A stretch of 64,000 nucleotides of DNA from Nocardia nova SH22a (GCF_000523235.1 NZ_CP006850.1:2728001-2792000), one strand, 5' to 3'. Shown: positions 10,023-21,119, counted from the first letter of the stretch. Notes: generated by a model from the sequence alone, not told the origin. Numbers and translations: made by a program.

Positions 10023-12440
10023 TCAGTCGCGCGGGTGCGACAACTCGATCACATGGTCGCCACTCGCTCCGGGGACCAGGTTGACCGTGGTCGTCGTGGC
10101 CGGATATCCGGACGCGACCACCGTGTAGTCGCCCAGCGCCAGATTGCTGAAGGCGTAGCCGCCGTCGTGACCGGTGGTGATGGTCTCCACGACCGAACCG
10201 CCACCGTCGACCAGGGTCACCCGGGCATCGCGCAGCGGGCCGCGGGTGTTGTGGACGGTGCCGTGCAGCTGCGCTCCCCGTGACAGCGCCACATCGAGCC
10301 GGGTGATGCCCTGCCCGCCGACCTCGGCCGGCAGCGCGACCGGCTGGAAGGCGGTGGCGTTGACCGCCACGGTCACCGGTCCCGGGACCAGTTCGGTGAG
10401 CGCGTAGTCACCGTCCGGGCCGGACGCTCCGGCCGCGAGCACATCGCCGCGGCTGTCGGTGACGATGACCAGCGCGTCGGCGACCGGCGATCCGTCGTCG
10501 TCGGCGCGCACCGTTCCGGCCAGCCCGCTCATCCCGCTCATCCGCACATCGTGGGCGAGTGGGCGATCACCGATCGCGATCGGGGTGGCCTGCGGCTGGA
10601 AGCCGTCCGCGGAGGCGATCAGGACATAGGACCCGGCCGAGGGCGCGTCCATGGCGTAGCGGCCGTCCTGATGCGCGATGGCCCGCCCGATCTGCCGCCC
10701 GGTGGGGGAGATCAAGGTGAGTGCCGCCCGGGCGACGGGCGCACCGTCACCGGCGCGGACATATCCGTGCACCACGATCGCGTCGTCGACGAATAATTCC
10801 TCCGGGACCAGGCCCGACGCATCCTCGGCCAGCGCCATGGGCGACAGGACCGGTTCGGGCCCGGCGCCGCTGTCCTGAGCCACTGCACCGGAGGTGCGCA
10901 GCGCGACCTCCTTGATGAAGATCGTCAGCAGGAAGGCGATGAACGCGAACGGCGCCGCGTACAGGAACACATCGGCGATGCCGTTGCCATAGGCGCTCTC
11001 GACGACGGTGCGCACCGGCTGGGGCAGCAGCTCCAGCTTGGGGATCTGGCCGCCGCCGCCCAAGGACTGGGCGGCCGCGGGGCCCAGGTGGCGCAGTCCG
11101 TCGCTGATGTAGTCCTTGACCCGCTCGGCCATCACCGCGCCCAGTGCGGACACGCCGATCGCACCACCGAGGCTGCGGAAGAAGGTCACCAGCGAGCTGG
11201 CCGCGCCCAGATCCTGCGGCGCCACCTGATTCTGCGTGCACAGCACCAGGTTCTGCATCGTCATACCGATGCCCACGCCCATCATCGCCATGTAGAGCGC
11301 GACGAGCCAGTAGTTCGTGTCGTAGCTGATGGTGCCCAGCAGCCCCAGCCCGGCGGTCACCAGGAACGCGCCGCTGACCAGGAATGCCTTCCACTTTCCG
11401 GTGCGGGTGATGATCTGGCCGGACAGGGTCGAGGAGATGAACAGGCCACCGATCATCGGGATCGTCATGACGCCCGACATGGTCGGCGACTCACCGCGCG
11501 CCAGCTGGAAGTACTGGCTGAAGAACACCGTGCCCGCGAACATCGCGACACCGATGAACAGTGAGGCCGCCGAGGCCAGGGTGATGGTCCGGTTGGTGAA
11601 CAGCCGCATCGGCACGATCGGTTCGGCGGCGTGCAGTTCGGTGACGACGAACGCCACCGCCAGCACGACGGCTCCGGCGAGCATGGCCAGGGTCTGCCAG
11701 GACATCCAGGCGTACTTGTCACCGGCGAAGGTGACCCAGACCAGCAGCAGGCAGACCGCCGCGGTGACCAGGAAGGCGCCGAGCCAGTCGACCTTCACCT
11801 CGCGCCGGGTGACCGGCAGTTTCAGCGTGCGCTGCAGCACGACCAGGGCGATGACCGCGAAGGGCACGCCCACGTAGAAGCACCAGCGCCAGCCCAGCCA
11901 CGAGGTGTCGGTGATGACACCACCGAGCAGCGGGCCGCCGACCGTCGCGACCGCGAACACCGCGCCCAGATAACCGCTGTAGCGGCCGCGTTCGCGCGGC
12001 GCGATCATCGCGGCCATCACGATCTGGGCCAGCGCGGACAGACCGCCCGCACCGATGCCCTGCACCGCGCGGCAGGCGATGAGCATGCCCGGGTTCTGCG
12101 ACAGTCCGGCCACGACCGAGCCGCCGACGTAGATCAGCAGCGCGATCTGGACCAGGGCCTTCTTACTGAAGAGGTCGGCGAGTTTGCCCCACAGCGGCGT
12201 GGTGGCCGTCATCGCGAGCAGGGAGGCGGTGACCACCCAGGTGTAGGCGGACTGCCCGCCGCCGAGAGTGCCGATGATCTTCGGCAGCGCATTGGTGACG
12301 ATCGTCGAGGAGATGATCGCGACGAACATGCCCAGCAGCAGACCCGACAGGGCCTCCATGATCTGGCGGTGCGTCATCACCGCCGTCTCGTCGGATTCGC
12401 CGGATCTGCGCGCGGTGTCGTTCGCAGAGGTGATTGCCAT
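10023..12440 (-). CDS. DHA2 MFS exporter with three C-terminal beta-sandwich repeats
   Basis: The first roughly 540 residues are a 14-helix drug:proton antiporter of the EmrB/QacA (DHA2) type. Helix 1 has LLGMFVAIISSTIVTNALP, motif A is GKLADLFSKK, and motif C-like glycines (GPLLGGVI) are present. About 245 residues follow, containing three repeats of the carboxypeptidase regulatory-like fold: VHGYVRAGDGAPVARAALTL, LAGTVRADDDGSPVADALVI and LHGTVHNTRGPLRDARVTLV, each with a DGxY turn. The total is 805 residues. ATG 12440 is preferred over the annotatable start 17 codons upstream because a GGAAAGAAG-type ribosome site precedes it and the exporter's N-terminus follows. It is downstream of, and co-oriented with, a TetR gene 215 bases away, which may control it. 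The substrate is unknown. Confidence 0.9.
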   Translation of the reverse strand: MAITSANDTARRSGESDETAVMTHRQIMEALSGLLLGMFVAIISSTIVTNALPKIIGTLGGGQSAYTWVVTASLLAMTATTPLWGKLADLFSKKALVQIALLIYVGGSVVAGLSQNPGMLIACRAVQGIGAGGLSALAQIVMAAMIAPRERGRYSGYLGAVFAVATVGGPLLGGVITDTSWLGWRWCFYVGVPFAVIALVVLQRTLKLPVTRREVKVDWLGAFLVTAAVCLLLVWVTFAGDKYAWMSWQTLAMLAGAVVLAVAFVVTELHAAEPIVPMRLFTNRTITLASAASLFIGVAMFAGTVFFSQYFQLARGESPTMSGVMTIPMIGGLFISSTLSGQIITRTGKWKAFLVSGAFLVTAGLGLLGTISYDTNYWLVALYMAMMGVGIGMTMQNLVLCTQNQVAPQDLGAASSLVTFFRSLGGAIGVSALGAVMAERVKDYISDGLRHLGPAAAQSLGGGGQIPKLELLPQPVRTVVESAYGNGIADVFLYAAPFAFIAFLLTIFIKEVALRTSGAVAQDSGAGPEPVLSPMALAEDASGLVPEELFVDDAIVVHGYVRAGDGAPVARAALTLISPTGRQIGRAIAHQDGRYAMDAPSAGSYVLIASADGFQPQATPIAIGDRPLAHDVRMSGMSGLAGTVRADDDGSPVADALVIVTDSRGDVLAAGASGPDGDYALTELVPGPVTVAVNATAFQPVALPAEVGGQGITRLDVALSRGAQLHGTVHNTRGPLRDARVTLVDGGGSVVETITTGHDGGYAFSNLALGDYTVVASGYPATTTTVNLVPGASGDHVIELSHPRD

Positions 12441-12542
12441 CGTTCTTCTTTCCGGAACCGGTCGATCCGAGCCGGGCGGGGCAACGCCCACGGCATCGGC
12501 GTCGCCGGTGTCAAGAGTGGTTCGGAATCGGTCAAAGAATTT

Positions 12543-12558
12543 GATTACCGAAAGTAAC
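12543..12558. promoter_or_regulatory. AT-rich imperfect palindrome upstream of the MFS gene
   Basis: The 16-mer from 12543 to 12558 contains TTAC-CGAAA-GTAA, within an unusually AT-rich patch (12520-12566) about 100 bases before the exporter start. It has the same length as the palindrome at 13342-13357 and shares its outer GTTA half. It may therefore be a weaker operator for the neighbouring TetR, or part of the promoter. Confidence 0.3.
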
Positions 12559-12655
12559 TATAAACCTGGGAGCCCGCTGGGGAAAGTCGGAATGCCGGGT
12601 GCGTTCCATCACAGCGGGCCGGGAGGGGCGTCCGCCGGGGTGTTTCCTGCTGGGC

Positions 12656-13228
12656 TCAGTCCCTGAGCAGGCAGTCCTTGATTTCCGCCGCCCACGGTGT
12701 GGACACCGCATCGGGGCCGATGACCTGCATGGCGGTCATCACCGTGATGAGCATGCCGGTGGCGATGAACTGCCGGGCGTCGTCCGCGGTGGCGCCGGTC
12801 AGTTCGCGGATGAGGCCGTAGATGCGGCCGAAACGTTCGCGCACATCGTCGCCGATCGCGGGGTCCGCGCTCGCCGAGAAGCCGTGCAACAGGATCAGCG
12901 GGAGTTCGCGTTCGGACAGGAAGCTCTCGTATCCCCCGCCGAGCGCCCGCAACGCGTCCTGCGGTGAGATCTGCGCCGGGGCTGCGGCGCGGGCGGCGCG
13001 GAAGACCTCCTCGATCCGGTCGCAGGCGCGGTTGGTGGCCGCGACGAACAGGCGCTGTTTGGTGCCGAACAATCGGATCACATACGGCTGGGATACTCCG
13101 GCGAGTCGGGCTATCTCATCGGTTCTCGTTGCGGCGTAACCGGTTTCGGCGAACGCGGTGACCGCGGCGGTCAATACCTGCTCACTGCGTTCCGCTGCGG
13201 TCAGGCGGGTGCGGGTCGAGTCCGCCAT
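12656..13228 (-). CDS. TetR-family transcriptional regulator
   Basis: This is a 190-residue repressor. The N-terminal helix-turn-helix (VLTAAVTAFAETGYAATRTDEIARLAGVSQPYVIRLFGTKQRLF, residues about 15-60) is a classical TetR DNA-binding domain. The remainder is a helical ligand-binding and dimerisation domain with no assigned ligand. ATG 13228 has a GAGGAGG site at ideal spacing; the frame's earlier GTG lies inside that site. It is divergent from the MFS exporter at 13373, whose promoter contains two matching palindromes, and precedes a second MFS gene in the same direction. It most likely represses one or both exporters until an exported compound is bound. Confidence 0.92.
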   Translation of the reverse strand: MADSTRTRLTAAERSEQVLTAAVTAFAETGYAATRTDEIARLAGVSQPYVIRLFGTKQRLFVAATNRACDRIEEVFRAARAAAPAQISPQDALRALGGGYESFLSERELPLILLHGFSASADPAIGDDVRERFGRIYGLIRELTGATADDARQFIATGMLITVMTAMQVIGPDAVSTPWAAEIKDCLLRD

Positions 13229-13301
13229 GGTCCTCCTCACGATGGTCCGACGGCAGGGTAGCGCGGTGGGGCCGGAAATCCGGTCTCGGTGGCGGCTCCT
13301 G

Positions 13302-13330
13302 TTGACATGTTATCAGTGGATGCATACTCT
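13302..13330 (+). promoter_or_regulatory. Strong sigma-70-type promoter of the MFS gene at 13373
   Basis: The -35 element TTGACA (13302-13307) and -10 element TACTCT (13325-13330) are separated by exactly 17 bases. It is among the best consensus promoters in the window, as expected for a gene held off by a repressor. Confidence 0.75.
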
Positions 13331-13357
13331 TTCGCCATCAAGTTATCAGTCGATAAC
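13309..13357. promoter_or_regulatory. Paired operators in the divergent tetR-MFS promoter
   Basis: GTTATCAGTCGATAAC (13342-13357) is a palindrome with perfect 6-bp arms, lying just past the expected transcription start. A second copy of its left part, GTTATCAGTGGAT (13309-13321), sits between the -35 and -10 elements. The two copies start 33 bases apart, about three helical turns. The arrangement is that of a TetR repressor site pair. Confidence 0.7.
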
Positions 13358-13372
13358 AACAAAGGAATTGCG

Positions 13373-14794
13373 ATGACCACCACCGTCGACACCGCACTCC
13401 GGGCGGACTCGCCCGGCACTACCCGCAAACCACTCGCGGCGGTCCTGGCCGCCGTCGGCATCCCGATGTTCATGGTCACCCTGGACAATCTCGTCGTGAC
13501 CAACGCCTTACCGGTGATTCGTACCGAACTCGGCGCCTCACTCACGGATCTGCAATGGTTCGTCAACGCCTACACCCTGTCGTTCGCCTCGCTGCTCCTC
13601 ACCGCCTCGGCGCTGGGCGACCGATTCGGGCGGCGCCGGATCTTCCTGGCCGGTATCGCGCTGTTCACTCTCGCCTCGGCCGCCTGCGCGCTGGCCACCG
13701 AGCCGTGGATGCTGGTGGCCGCCCGCGCGGTGCAGGGATTCGGCGGCGCGGCGGTGATGCCGCTGTCGCTCACACTGCTGTCGGAGGCGGTGCCGGAGAA
13801 GACGCGCAATGCCGCGATCGGGATCTGGGGTGGTATCTCCGGACTGGGTATCGCCGTGGGGCCCGTGGTCGGCGGTGCGGTCGTCGGTGGCCTGAGCTGG
13901 CACTGGATCTTCTGGCTGAACGTGCCGTTCGGCCTCGCGGTGCTGCCGTTCGCGGCCCACGTGATCGGTGAATCCTTCGGTGGTGCACGGCGTTTCGACC
14001 CACTGGGGCTGGTGTTGTCGGCAGCCGGGGTACTGGCGCTGGTATGGGCGGTCGTGCACGGCGCCGACGACGGCTGGACTTCGGCGCCGGTGCTGGCCGG
14101 ACTGCTCGGCGGGGCGGTGCTGCTGGCCGCCTTCATCGCCTGGGAGATGCGGACCTCCGCGCCGATGCTGCCGCTGCGGCTGTTCCGGTCCCGTGCCTTC
14201 CGGGGCAGCAACGTCACGAGTTTCACGTTCGCGGTCGGCGTCTTCGGCTCGATCTTCCTGATCTCGCAGTACTTCCAGGTCGTGCGCGGTTACAGCCCAC
14301 TGGAATCCGGTGTCCGCACGCTGCCCTGGACCGCCGCGCCGATGGTCGTGGCTCCGCTGGCCGGACTGCTCGTCGGCCGGATCTCCGCGCGCACGGTACT
14401 GGTGACCGGACAGGCCATGCTGGCGGCGTCACTGGCCTGGATGGCGGCGGTGAGCACGGTCGACGCCGGATACGGTTCGTTCATCGGCGCCATGCTGCTG
14501 GGAGGCGTGGGGATGGGGCTGGCCTTCGCTCCCGGCGCGACGGTTGTCATGGCCAGCGCCGGACCCCAGGATCGGGCGATGGCGTCGGGCACCAACAACA
14601 CCGTCCGTGAGGTGGGTGTCGCGATGGGGGTGGCGATCCTGGCCTCGGTCTTCGCCTCCCACGGGTCGTATCTGAGCCCGCAGGGATTCGTCGACGGGCT
14701 GGTACCGGCGGTCCGGGTCGGCGCGGTGATCGTCGCGATCGGTGCGGTGGCCGGGCTGCTGTGGTTGCCGCGCAAGATCGTTCCGGTCTCGTAG
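13373..14794 (+). CDS. DHA2-family MFS exporter
   Basis: This is a 473-residue integral membrane antiporter with 14 predicted helices. Helix 1 carries MFMVTLDNLVVTNALPVI; motif A is GDRFGRRRIFLAG; motif C-like GISGLGIAVGPVVGGAVVGG follows. The DHA2 signature D in helix 1 (TLDNLVV) is present. ATG 13373 with AAAGGA upstream is chosen; the frame's earlier start lies before the promoter. The family exports drugs, dyes or secondary metabolites against a proton gradient. Expression is very likely controlled by the adjacent TetR protein through the palindromes around the promoter. A strong terminator follows. Confidence 0.93.
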   Translation: MTTTVDTALRADSPGTTRKPLAAVLAAVGIPMFMVTLDNLVVTNALPVIRTELGASLTDLQWFVNAYTLSFASLLLTASALGDRFGRRRIFLAGIALFTLASAACALATEPWMLVAARAVQGFGGAAVMPLSLTLLSEAVPEKTRNAAIGIWGGISGLGIAVGPVVGGAVVGGLSWHWIFWLNVPFGLAVLPFAAHVIGESFGGARRFDPLGLVLSAAGVLALVWAVVHGADDGWTSAPVLAGLLGGAVLLAAFIAWEMRTSAPMLPLRLFRSRAFRGSNVTSFTFAVGVFGSIFLISQYFQVVRGYSPLESGVRTLPWTAAPMVVAPLAGLLVGRISARTVLVTGQAMLAASLAWMAAVSTVDAGYGSFIGAMLLGGVGMGLAFAPGATVVMASAGPQDRAMASGTNNTVREVGVAMGVAILASVFASHGSYLSPQGFVDGLVPAVRVGAVIVAIGAVAGLLWLPRKIVPVS

Positions 14795-14838
14795 TCGCGT
14801 CGCAGACCCTGACCGGGAACAACACGCCGGGTCTCTGA

Positions 14839-16152
<1,314 letters not shown>

Positions 16153-16190
16153 GCCCACCCACCACTTCATACGAGGAAGCGAAACGTCAC

Positions 16191-18692
16191 GTGCGAGTAG
16201 CGCAGTCCTGGCTGACGGAAACCCTGCAGCGGACCACCCCCGGCTGGTCGCTGACCCCCGAGGAGCTCGACGCCGGTTTCGTGCGCGTGGGTCTCGAGGT
16301 CGAGGAACTCGACACCCTGCAGCCGATCACCGGCGACATCGACCATCCGCTGGTGGTGGGCCGCGTCGCCGAGATCACCGAGCTGACCGAGTTCAAGAAG
16401 CCCATCCGCTTCTGCAAGGTCGACATCGGCAAGCCCGAACTGCAGGAGATCATCTGCGGCGCACGCAATTTCGCGGTCGGTGATCTGGTCGTGGTGGTGC
16501 TGCCGGGCGGTGTACTGCCGGGCGGCTTCACCATCACCTCGCGCAAGACCTATGGGCACGTCTCCAACGGGATGATCTGCTCGGTCGCCGAACTCGGTAT
16601 CGGCAAGGATCATTCGGGCATTCTGGTGCTCGAACCCGGCACCGCCGAGCCCGGCGCCGACGCCAACGAACTGCTCGGCCTCGACGACACGGTGATCGAA
16701 CTCAACATCACCCCCGATCGCGGTTACTGCTTCTCGGTGCGCGGCCTGGCCCGCGAACTGGCCTGCGGATTCGATCTCGACTACGCCGATCCGGCGGTGC
16801 GCACACTGCCCGACGACGAGGCCGACGCGCATCCGGTGACCGTCGAACCGGAGTCGGCGTGCACCCGCTTCGCGGTCCGTAAGGTCACCGGAGTGGACCC
16901 GAAGGCGGTGAGTCCCTGGTGGTTACAGCGCCGTCTGCTGCTGGCGGGGGTGCGGCCGATCTCCCCGGCCGTCGACGTCACCAACTACGTGATGCTCGAA
17001 CTCGGCCAGCCGCTGCACGCCTTCGACGCCGCGAAGGTCACCGGCGCGCTGACCGTCCGGCGCGCGCGCACCGGTGAGACCCTGCGCACCCTCGACGAGG
17101 TGGAGCGGGTGCTCGACGCCGAGGACGTCGTGATCACCGACGATTCGGGTGTGGTCTCGCTGGCCGGGATCATGGGCGGTGCGAGCACCGAGGTCGGCGA
17201 GGACACCACCGACATCCTGCTCGAGGCCGCGACCTGGAATCCCCTGGCCGTCTACCGATCCGCGCGCAGGCACAAGCTGGTCTCCGAGGCGGGCAAGCGG
17301 TTCGAGCGCGTCGTCGATCCCGAGGTGAATGTCGCCGCACTCGATCGCGCGGCCACCCTGCTCGCCGAAATCGGCGGTGGCACGGTCGAATCCGCGCTCA
17401 CCGACGTCCGGCTGCCGGTGCCCGCCACCGAGCCGATCCGGATGGACATCGATCTCGCCGATCGCGTCGCCGGAGTCGCGTACCCCACCGGCACCTCGGC
17501 GCGGCGGCTCGCGCAGATCGGCTGCGCGGTCGAGGTGAGCGTCAGTGATACCGGGCACGGTCAGCTGGTGGTGACACCGCCGAGCTGGCGGCCGGATCTG
17601 GCCCAGCCCGCCGACCTGGTCGAGGAGGTGCTGCGGCTCGAGGGCCTGGAACAGATTCCGTCGGTGCTGCCCACGGCTCCGGCCGGGCGCGGACTCACCC
17701 CCGTCCAGCGCCGCCGCCGGGCGGTGAGCCGGGCACTGGCCTTCTCCGGATGTGTGGAGGTGCCCGCGCCGATCTTCATGACCGCGGGCGTCTTCGACAC
17801 CTGGGGCCTGGACGACGACGATCCGCGCCGCGACACCCTGCGGGTGCTCAACCCGCTCGACGTCGAGAAGGCGGAGCTGGCGACCACGTTGCTGCCCGCG
17901 CTGTTCGAGGTGGCCGCGCGCAATATCTCGCGGGGTGAACGGGATCTGTCCATCTACGGCATCGCGCAGGTCGTGCTGCCCGGACCCGATACCCGCCCGG
18001 TGGCCGAACTGCCGGTCGACCGGCGTCCCAGCGACGAGCAGGTCGCCGAGCTGATCGCCTCGCTGCCGGAGCAGCCGGTCCACGTGGCCGCGGTGCTCAC
18101 CGGCCGCCGGGAACCGCGCGGTCCCTGGGGCGCGGGCCGGGCGGCCGAGGCCGCGGACGCCTTCGCCCTCGCCGATGCCGTCGCCGACGCGGCCGGGGTC
18201 ACCCTCGAACGCCGCGCCGCCGCCTACCTGCCGTTCCATCCCGGCCGCTGCGCCGAACTGCTGGTCGACGGCACGGTCGTCGGCCACGCCGGGGAACTGC
18301 ACCCCGCGGTCCTGGAACGCAGCGGACTCCCGCCGCGGACCTGCGCGCTCGAACTGAACCTGGACGCGCTGCCCCTGCGCGAATCCCGGCCCGCCCCGGT
18401 GATTTCCGCGTATCCGGCGGTGCTGCAGGACGTGTCGGTGAGCGTCGAGAAGTCCGTGGGCGCGGCCCAGGTGGAGTCCGCGCTGCGCACGGGCGCCGGT
18501 GACCTGCTCGAGGACATCGCCCTGTTCGACGTCTACGAGGGCGCCCAGGCCGGTGAAGGACGGAAATCCCTCACCTACGCCCTGCGCTTCCGCGCCACCG
18601 ACCGCACCCTCACCGAGGACGAGGCCAGCGCGGCCCGCGACAACGCGGTCGCGGCGGCCACGGACGCGGTCGGAGCCGTACTGCGCGGATAG
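16191..18692 (+). CDS. pheT: Phenylalanyl-tRNA synthetase beta subunit
   Basis: This is the 833-residue beta subunit, of normal length, responsible for tRNA recognition and for editing of mischarged Tyr-tRNA-Phe. In order it shows an N-terminal [10 protein letters not shown], an EMAP-II-like tRNA-binding domain (about 40-155), the B3/B4 editing domain ([30 protein letters not shown]), B5, the catalytic-like module, and the C-terminal FDX-ACB anticodon-binding domain ([23 protein letters not shown] to the end). The start is GTG 16191 with AGGAAGC before it. It is translated from the pheST transcript; a hydrolase gene begins nine bases after its stop. Confidence 0.97.
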   Translation: MRVAQSWLTETLQRTTPGWSLTPEELDAGFVRVGLEVEELDTLQPITGDIDHPLVVGRVAEITELTEFKKPIRFCKVDIGKPELQEIICGARNFAVGDLVVVVLPGGVLPGGFTITSRKTYGHVSNGMICSVAELGIGKDHSGILVLEPGTAEPGADANELLGLDDTVIELNITPDRGYCFSVRGLARELACGFDLDYADPAVRTLPDDEADAHPVTVEPESACTRFAVRKVTGVDPKAVSPWWLQRRLLLAGVRPISPAVDVTNYVMLELGQPLHAFDAAKVTGALTVRRARTGETLRTLDEVERVLDAEDVVITDDSGVVSLAGIMGGASTEVGEDTTDILLEAATWNPLAVYRSARRHKLVSEAGKRFERVVDPEVNVAALDRAATLLAEIGGGTVESALTDVRLPVPATEPIRMDIDLADRVAGVAYPTGTSARRLAQIGCAVEVSVSDTGHGQLVVTPPSWRPDLAQPADLVEEVLRLEGLEQIPSVLPTAPAGRGLTPVQRRRRAVSRALAFSGCVEVPAPIFMTAGVFDTWGLDDDDPRRDTLRVLNPLDVEKAELATTLLPALFEVAARNISRGERDLSIYGIAQVVLPGPDTRPVAELPVDRRPSDEQVAELIASLPEQPVHVAAVLTGRREPRGPWGAGRAAEAADAFALADAVADAAGVTLERRAAAYLPFHPGRCAELLVDGTVVGHAGELHPAVLERSGLPPRTCALELNLDALPLRESRPAPVISAYPAVLQDVSVSVEKSVGAAQVESALRTGAGDLLEDIALFDVYEGAQAGEGRKSLTYALRFRATDRTLTEDEASAARDNAVAAATDAVGAVLRG

Positions 18693-18701
18693 GAAGGACA
18701 C

Positions 18702-19484
18702 ATGCGACATCCGGCCGAACCCGTGCTGAACGCGCTGGCCTTCCAGCCCGAGCGGCGGATCACCATGACGCCCGGGCGATTCGGGCTCGAGTACGAGGAT
18801 CTGTGGCTCACCGCGGCCGACGGCGCCCGGATCAACGCCTGGTTCGTGCGCGCGGAGAATCCGATCGGCCACGTGCTCTACGCGCACGGCAACGGCGGCA
18901 ATATCGGCGATCGGTCGCCGGTGCTGGCGCTGCTGGCCGCGGCCGGGCTGGATGTGCTCACCTTCGACTACCGCGGATACGGCCGCAGTCCCGGGCGCCC
19001 GCACGAACGCGGGCTCTACCGGGATGCCCGCGCCGCCCGCCAAGCGCTGCTCGAGCATACGGGCGTCGACCCGAAACGGGTTGTCTACCTTGGTAAATCG
19101 CTCGGCGGCGCGGTCGTCACCGAACTGGCGACCGAGTTCCCGCCCGCGGCGATGATCCTCATGTCGACCTTCACCGGCATGCGTGAGGAGGCGCACGCGG
19201 TGTACCCGTTCATTCCGAAACCGTTTGTGCCCGATGTGTTTCCGTCGCTGCGGCGAATCCGGGCGCTGCGGGTGCCGACCTTCGTCATGCACGGCGACGC
19301 CGACGAACTCGTGCCGGTGCGGATGGGCCGGGCGCTGTACGAGGCGGCGGCCGAACCCAAGCGGCTGCTGATCTATCCGGGCGCGGGCCACAACACGCTC
19401 ATCTCGATTCCGGGGTGGTCGGCAACCGTGTCGGCCTGGGTGCGCGAGGTCATGTCCGGGGTGGAGCCGGTGTCCGGCGAATGA
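18702..19484 (+). CDS. Alpha/beta-hydrolase (serine hydrolase)
   Basis: This 260-residue protein has the alpha/beta-hydrolase fold of the ABHD13/Bem46-like group. The oxyanion-hole segment YAHGNGGNIGDRS is near residue 60. The nucleophile elbow is GKSLGG near residue 130, with Ser as nucleophile. The acid is in HGDADELVP, and the histidine is in GAGHNTL near residue 228. No signal peptide or transmembrane helix is evident. ATG 18702 has an AGGAAGGA site at good spacing and starts nine bases after pheT, so it is probably read through from pheST. The substrate is not indicated. Confidence 0.9.
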   Translation: MRHPAEPVLNALAFQPERRITMTPGRFGLEYEDLWLTAADGARINAWFVRAENPIGHVLYAHGNGGNIGDRSPVLALLAAAGLDVLTFDYRGYGRSPGRPHERGLYRDARAARQALLEHTGVDPKRVVYLGKSLGGAVVTELATEFPPAAMILMSTFTGMREEAHAVYPFIPKPFVPDVFPSLRRIRALRVPTFVMHGDADELVPVRMGRALYEAAAEPKRLLIYPGAGHNTLISIPGWSATVSAWVREVMSGVEPVSGE

Positions 19485-19511
19485 AATCCGCCCGGCCACG
19501 GCGGTGATGCG

Positions 19512-19517
19512 TAGCCT
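19512..19517 (+). promoter_or_regulatory. Candidate -10 of a leaderless transcript
   Basis: TAGCCT ends six bases before the ATG at 19524 and no Shine-Dalgarno is present. A start of transcription at or next to the A of ATG would make the mRNA leaderless. Confidence 0.5.
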
Positions 19518-19523
19518 GGGACC

Positions 19524-20018
19524 ATGTCCGAAACCGGTGATATGGCGGCACTGCTCGCCGCGCTGCGCGACGAGGATCTGCTCGAGGTCGTGGTGACCGC
19601 GACGACCGGGCGCCCCGGTCTGGAGAAATTGCACCTGACCGCCCTCGCCCTGGCGGCTCCGCCCGCGCCTGTCGAACCCGAGCCCGATGTGACATCTGCC
19701 ACCCCCGGATCCGCGGCCGCCGTCCCGCCGCCGGTCTCGGGCGGATTCGGGCAGGTCGCGGTGGGCTCGGGCGTGCCGCTGCCGCCGGAGGGGTTCGGTG
19801 TGCCCGGTGGCTACTCCGAATCCGGAGTCCCTACTTTCGAGTCAGTTCGCGATAAGGTCGAGCAGCGCTACGGCACCGCACAGGGGATGGGCGAACTGGA
19901 TCGGCAGACACCGGCGGGCCGCGGCGCCGACGAACAATGGCAGGCGCGGGAGAAGGCCGCGCGCGAACGCCTGGACGAGATCCGGAAGTCGATGCGCGGC
20001 GACGACGCGGGGCACTGA
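19524..20018 (+). CDS. Hypothetical protein, 164 aa
   Basis: I do not recognise a family. The first 50 residues are helical (GDMAALLAALRDEDLLEVVVTA). A Pro/Gly/Val-rich low-complexity middle follows (about 52-100), then a charged helical C-terminus (ESVRDKVEQRYGTAQGMGELDRQ and the EKAARERLDEIRKSMR end). There is no signal peptide or membrane helix. It is probably expressed from its own leaderless mRNA. The next gene starts 45 bases downstream on the same strand. Confidence 0.7.
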   Translation: MSETGDMAALLAALRDEDLLEVVVTATTGRPGLEKLHLTALALAAPPAPVEPEPDVTSATPGSAAAVPPPVSGGFGQVAVGSGVPLPPEGFGVPGGYSESGVPTFESVRDKVEQRYGTAQGMGELDRQTPAGRGADEQWQAREKAARERLDEIRKSMRGDDAGH

Positions 20019-20063
20019 TTCCGGCCGTCCGGGCGGACCGGACAGGTGATAGGGGAATCTCGG

Positions 20064-21104
20064 ATGACCGCACCGCAGGAAATCGCTGCGAAACTGCTGG
20101 ACGCGCAGGTGGAGTTCCTGCTCGCGGAGGTGACCGGTGACCGCTTCGCCGAGGTCGTGGCCCGCGATGTCGACGATGTGCTCGCCGTCGCGGACACCAT
20201 CGTCTTCCGTGACGTGGTGTCGATCGAGCAGGCGCGCCAGACCGTCCGCACCGTGGTGAATCGCATCGGCGGCAGCCCGGTGCTGCAGGATTCGGTGGCG
20301 GTGTTCGCCGACGCCATCTACGACAACATCGCCGCGAACAACGACTACGTCCTCGGTGACGTCGTGGATCGCGAGCCCGTGGAAGCGTTGCTGGAGAAGA
20401 TCTTCGGCATGCATCAGGCCCAGGAGCGCCTGCTCGAGCGGCTGACCGAAAGCCCCCTGGTGGCGACCGCGGCGTCCAAGTTCGTCGACAAGCTCATCGA
20501 CGACTTCATGGAGTCGAATCGTCAGATGGCCAGCAAGGTCCCGGGCGTCGGATCGCTGGTGTCGTTCGGCACCAACGCGGCCAAGTCCGCGCGCAAGGCC
20601 GCGGAGAAGGCCAGTAGCGGCACCTTCATCGGCGATATGGCCGGCAAGGGCGCGATGTTCGCGCTCAAGCGCACCAACAACGCGATCCGCGAAATGCTGC
20701 GCGAGGCGCCGGTGCACGGTGCCGCCATGGAGTTCTGGGATCTGCACGCCGGTGAACCGGTCAGCGGCCTGCGCGACTATCTGACCCAGGCTGACCTGCG
20801 CGAACTCACCCTGCTGGTGCACCGCATCATCGTCACCACCCGCGAAAAGGAGTACGTGGGTGTACTTCTCGACGAATGCGTGGACGTGTTCTTCGTGAAG
20901 TACGGTGATCACACGCTCGGGGAGTTGCTGCCCGAACTGGGCCTGTCCGCCGACGACATCCGCACCGAGATCCTGCGTTACGGTCCCGCGGTGGTCGAGG
21001 CGGCCAAGCGCAACGGCGTACTGGCCGGGCTGATCCGGCAGCGCCTGGAGCCGTTCTACACCTCGGAATCGGTGCTGGCGATTCTCGGCGAGGTGGCGTC
21101 CTAG
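20064..21104 (+). CDS. Conserved hypothetical helical protein, 346 aa
   Basis: No named domain is recognised. The protein is almost entirely alpha-helical and amphipathic. It has a central basic, glycine-containing segment (ASKVPGVGSLVSFGTNAAKSARKAAEKA, about 165-195) and a C-terminal helical bundle. There is no signal peptide; GMAGKGAMFALK-like segments are too short to be firm membrane helices. ATG 20064 with GGGGAA upstream is preferred to GTG 20046. Actinobacterial relatives of such proteins are usually annotated only as hypothetical. It is probably co-transcribed with the preceding 164-aa gene. Confidence 0.75.
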   Translation: MTAPQEIAAKLLDAQVEFLLAEVTGDRFAEVVARDVDDVLAVADTIVFRDVVSIEQARQTVRTVVNRIGGSPVLQDSVAVFADAIYDNIAANNDYVLGDVVDREPVEALLEKIFGMHQAQERLLERLTESPLVATAASKFVDKLIDDFMESNRQMASKVPGVGSLVSFGTNAAKSARKAAEKASSGTFIGDMAGKGAMFALKRTNNAIREMLREAPVHGAAMEFWDLHAGEPVSGLRDYLTQADLRELTLLVHRIIVTTREKEYVGVLLDECVDVFFVKYGDHTLGELLPELGLSADDIRTEILRYGPAVVEAAKRNGVLAGLIRQRLEPFYTSESVLAILGEVAS

Positions 21105-21119
21105 CCGATATCGGTGTTC

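Noticed and set aside
12486..12514. TTGACA at 12509-12514 (minus) as the -35 of the MFS/beta-sandwich gene
   Set aside because: No acceptable -10 lies 16-19 bases downstream.
16923..19634. 903-codon minus-strand ORF antisense to pheT and the hydrolase
   Set aside because: It spans two clearly coding genes on the other strand and has no recognisable domain.
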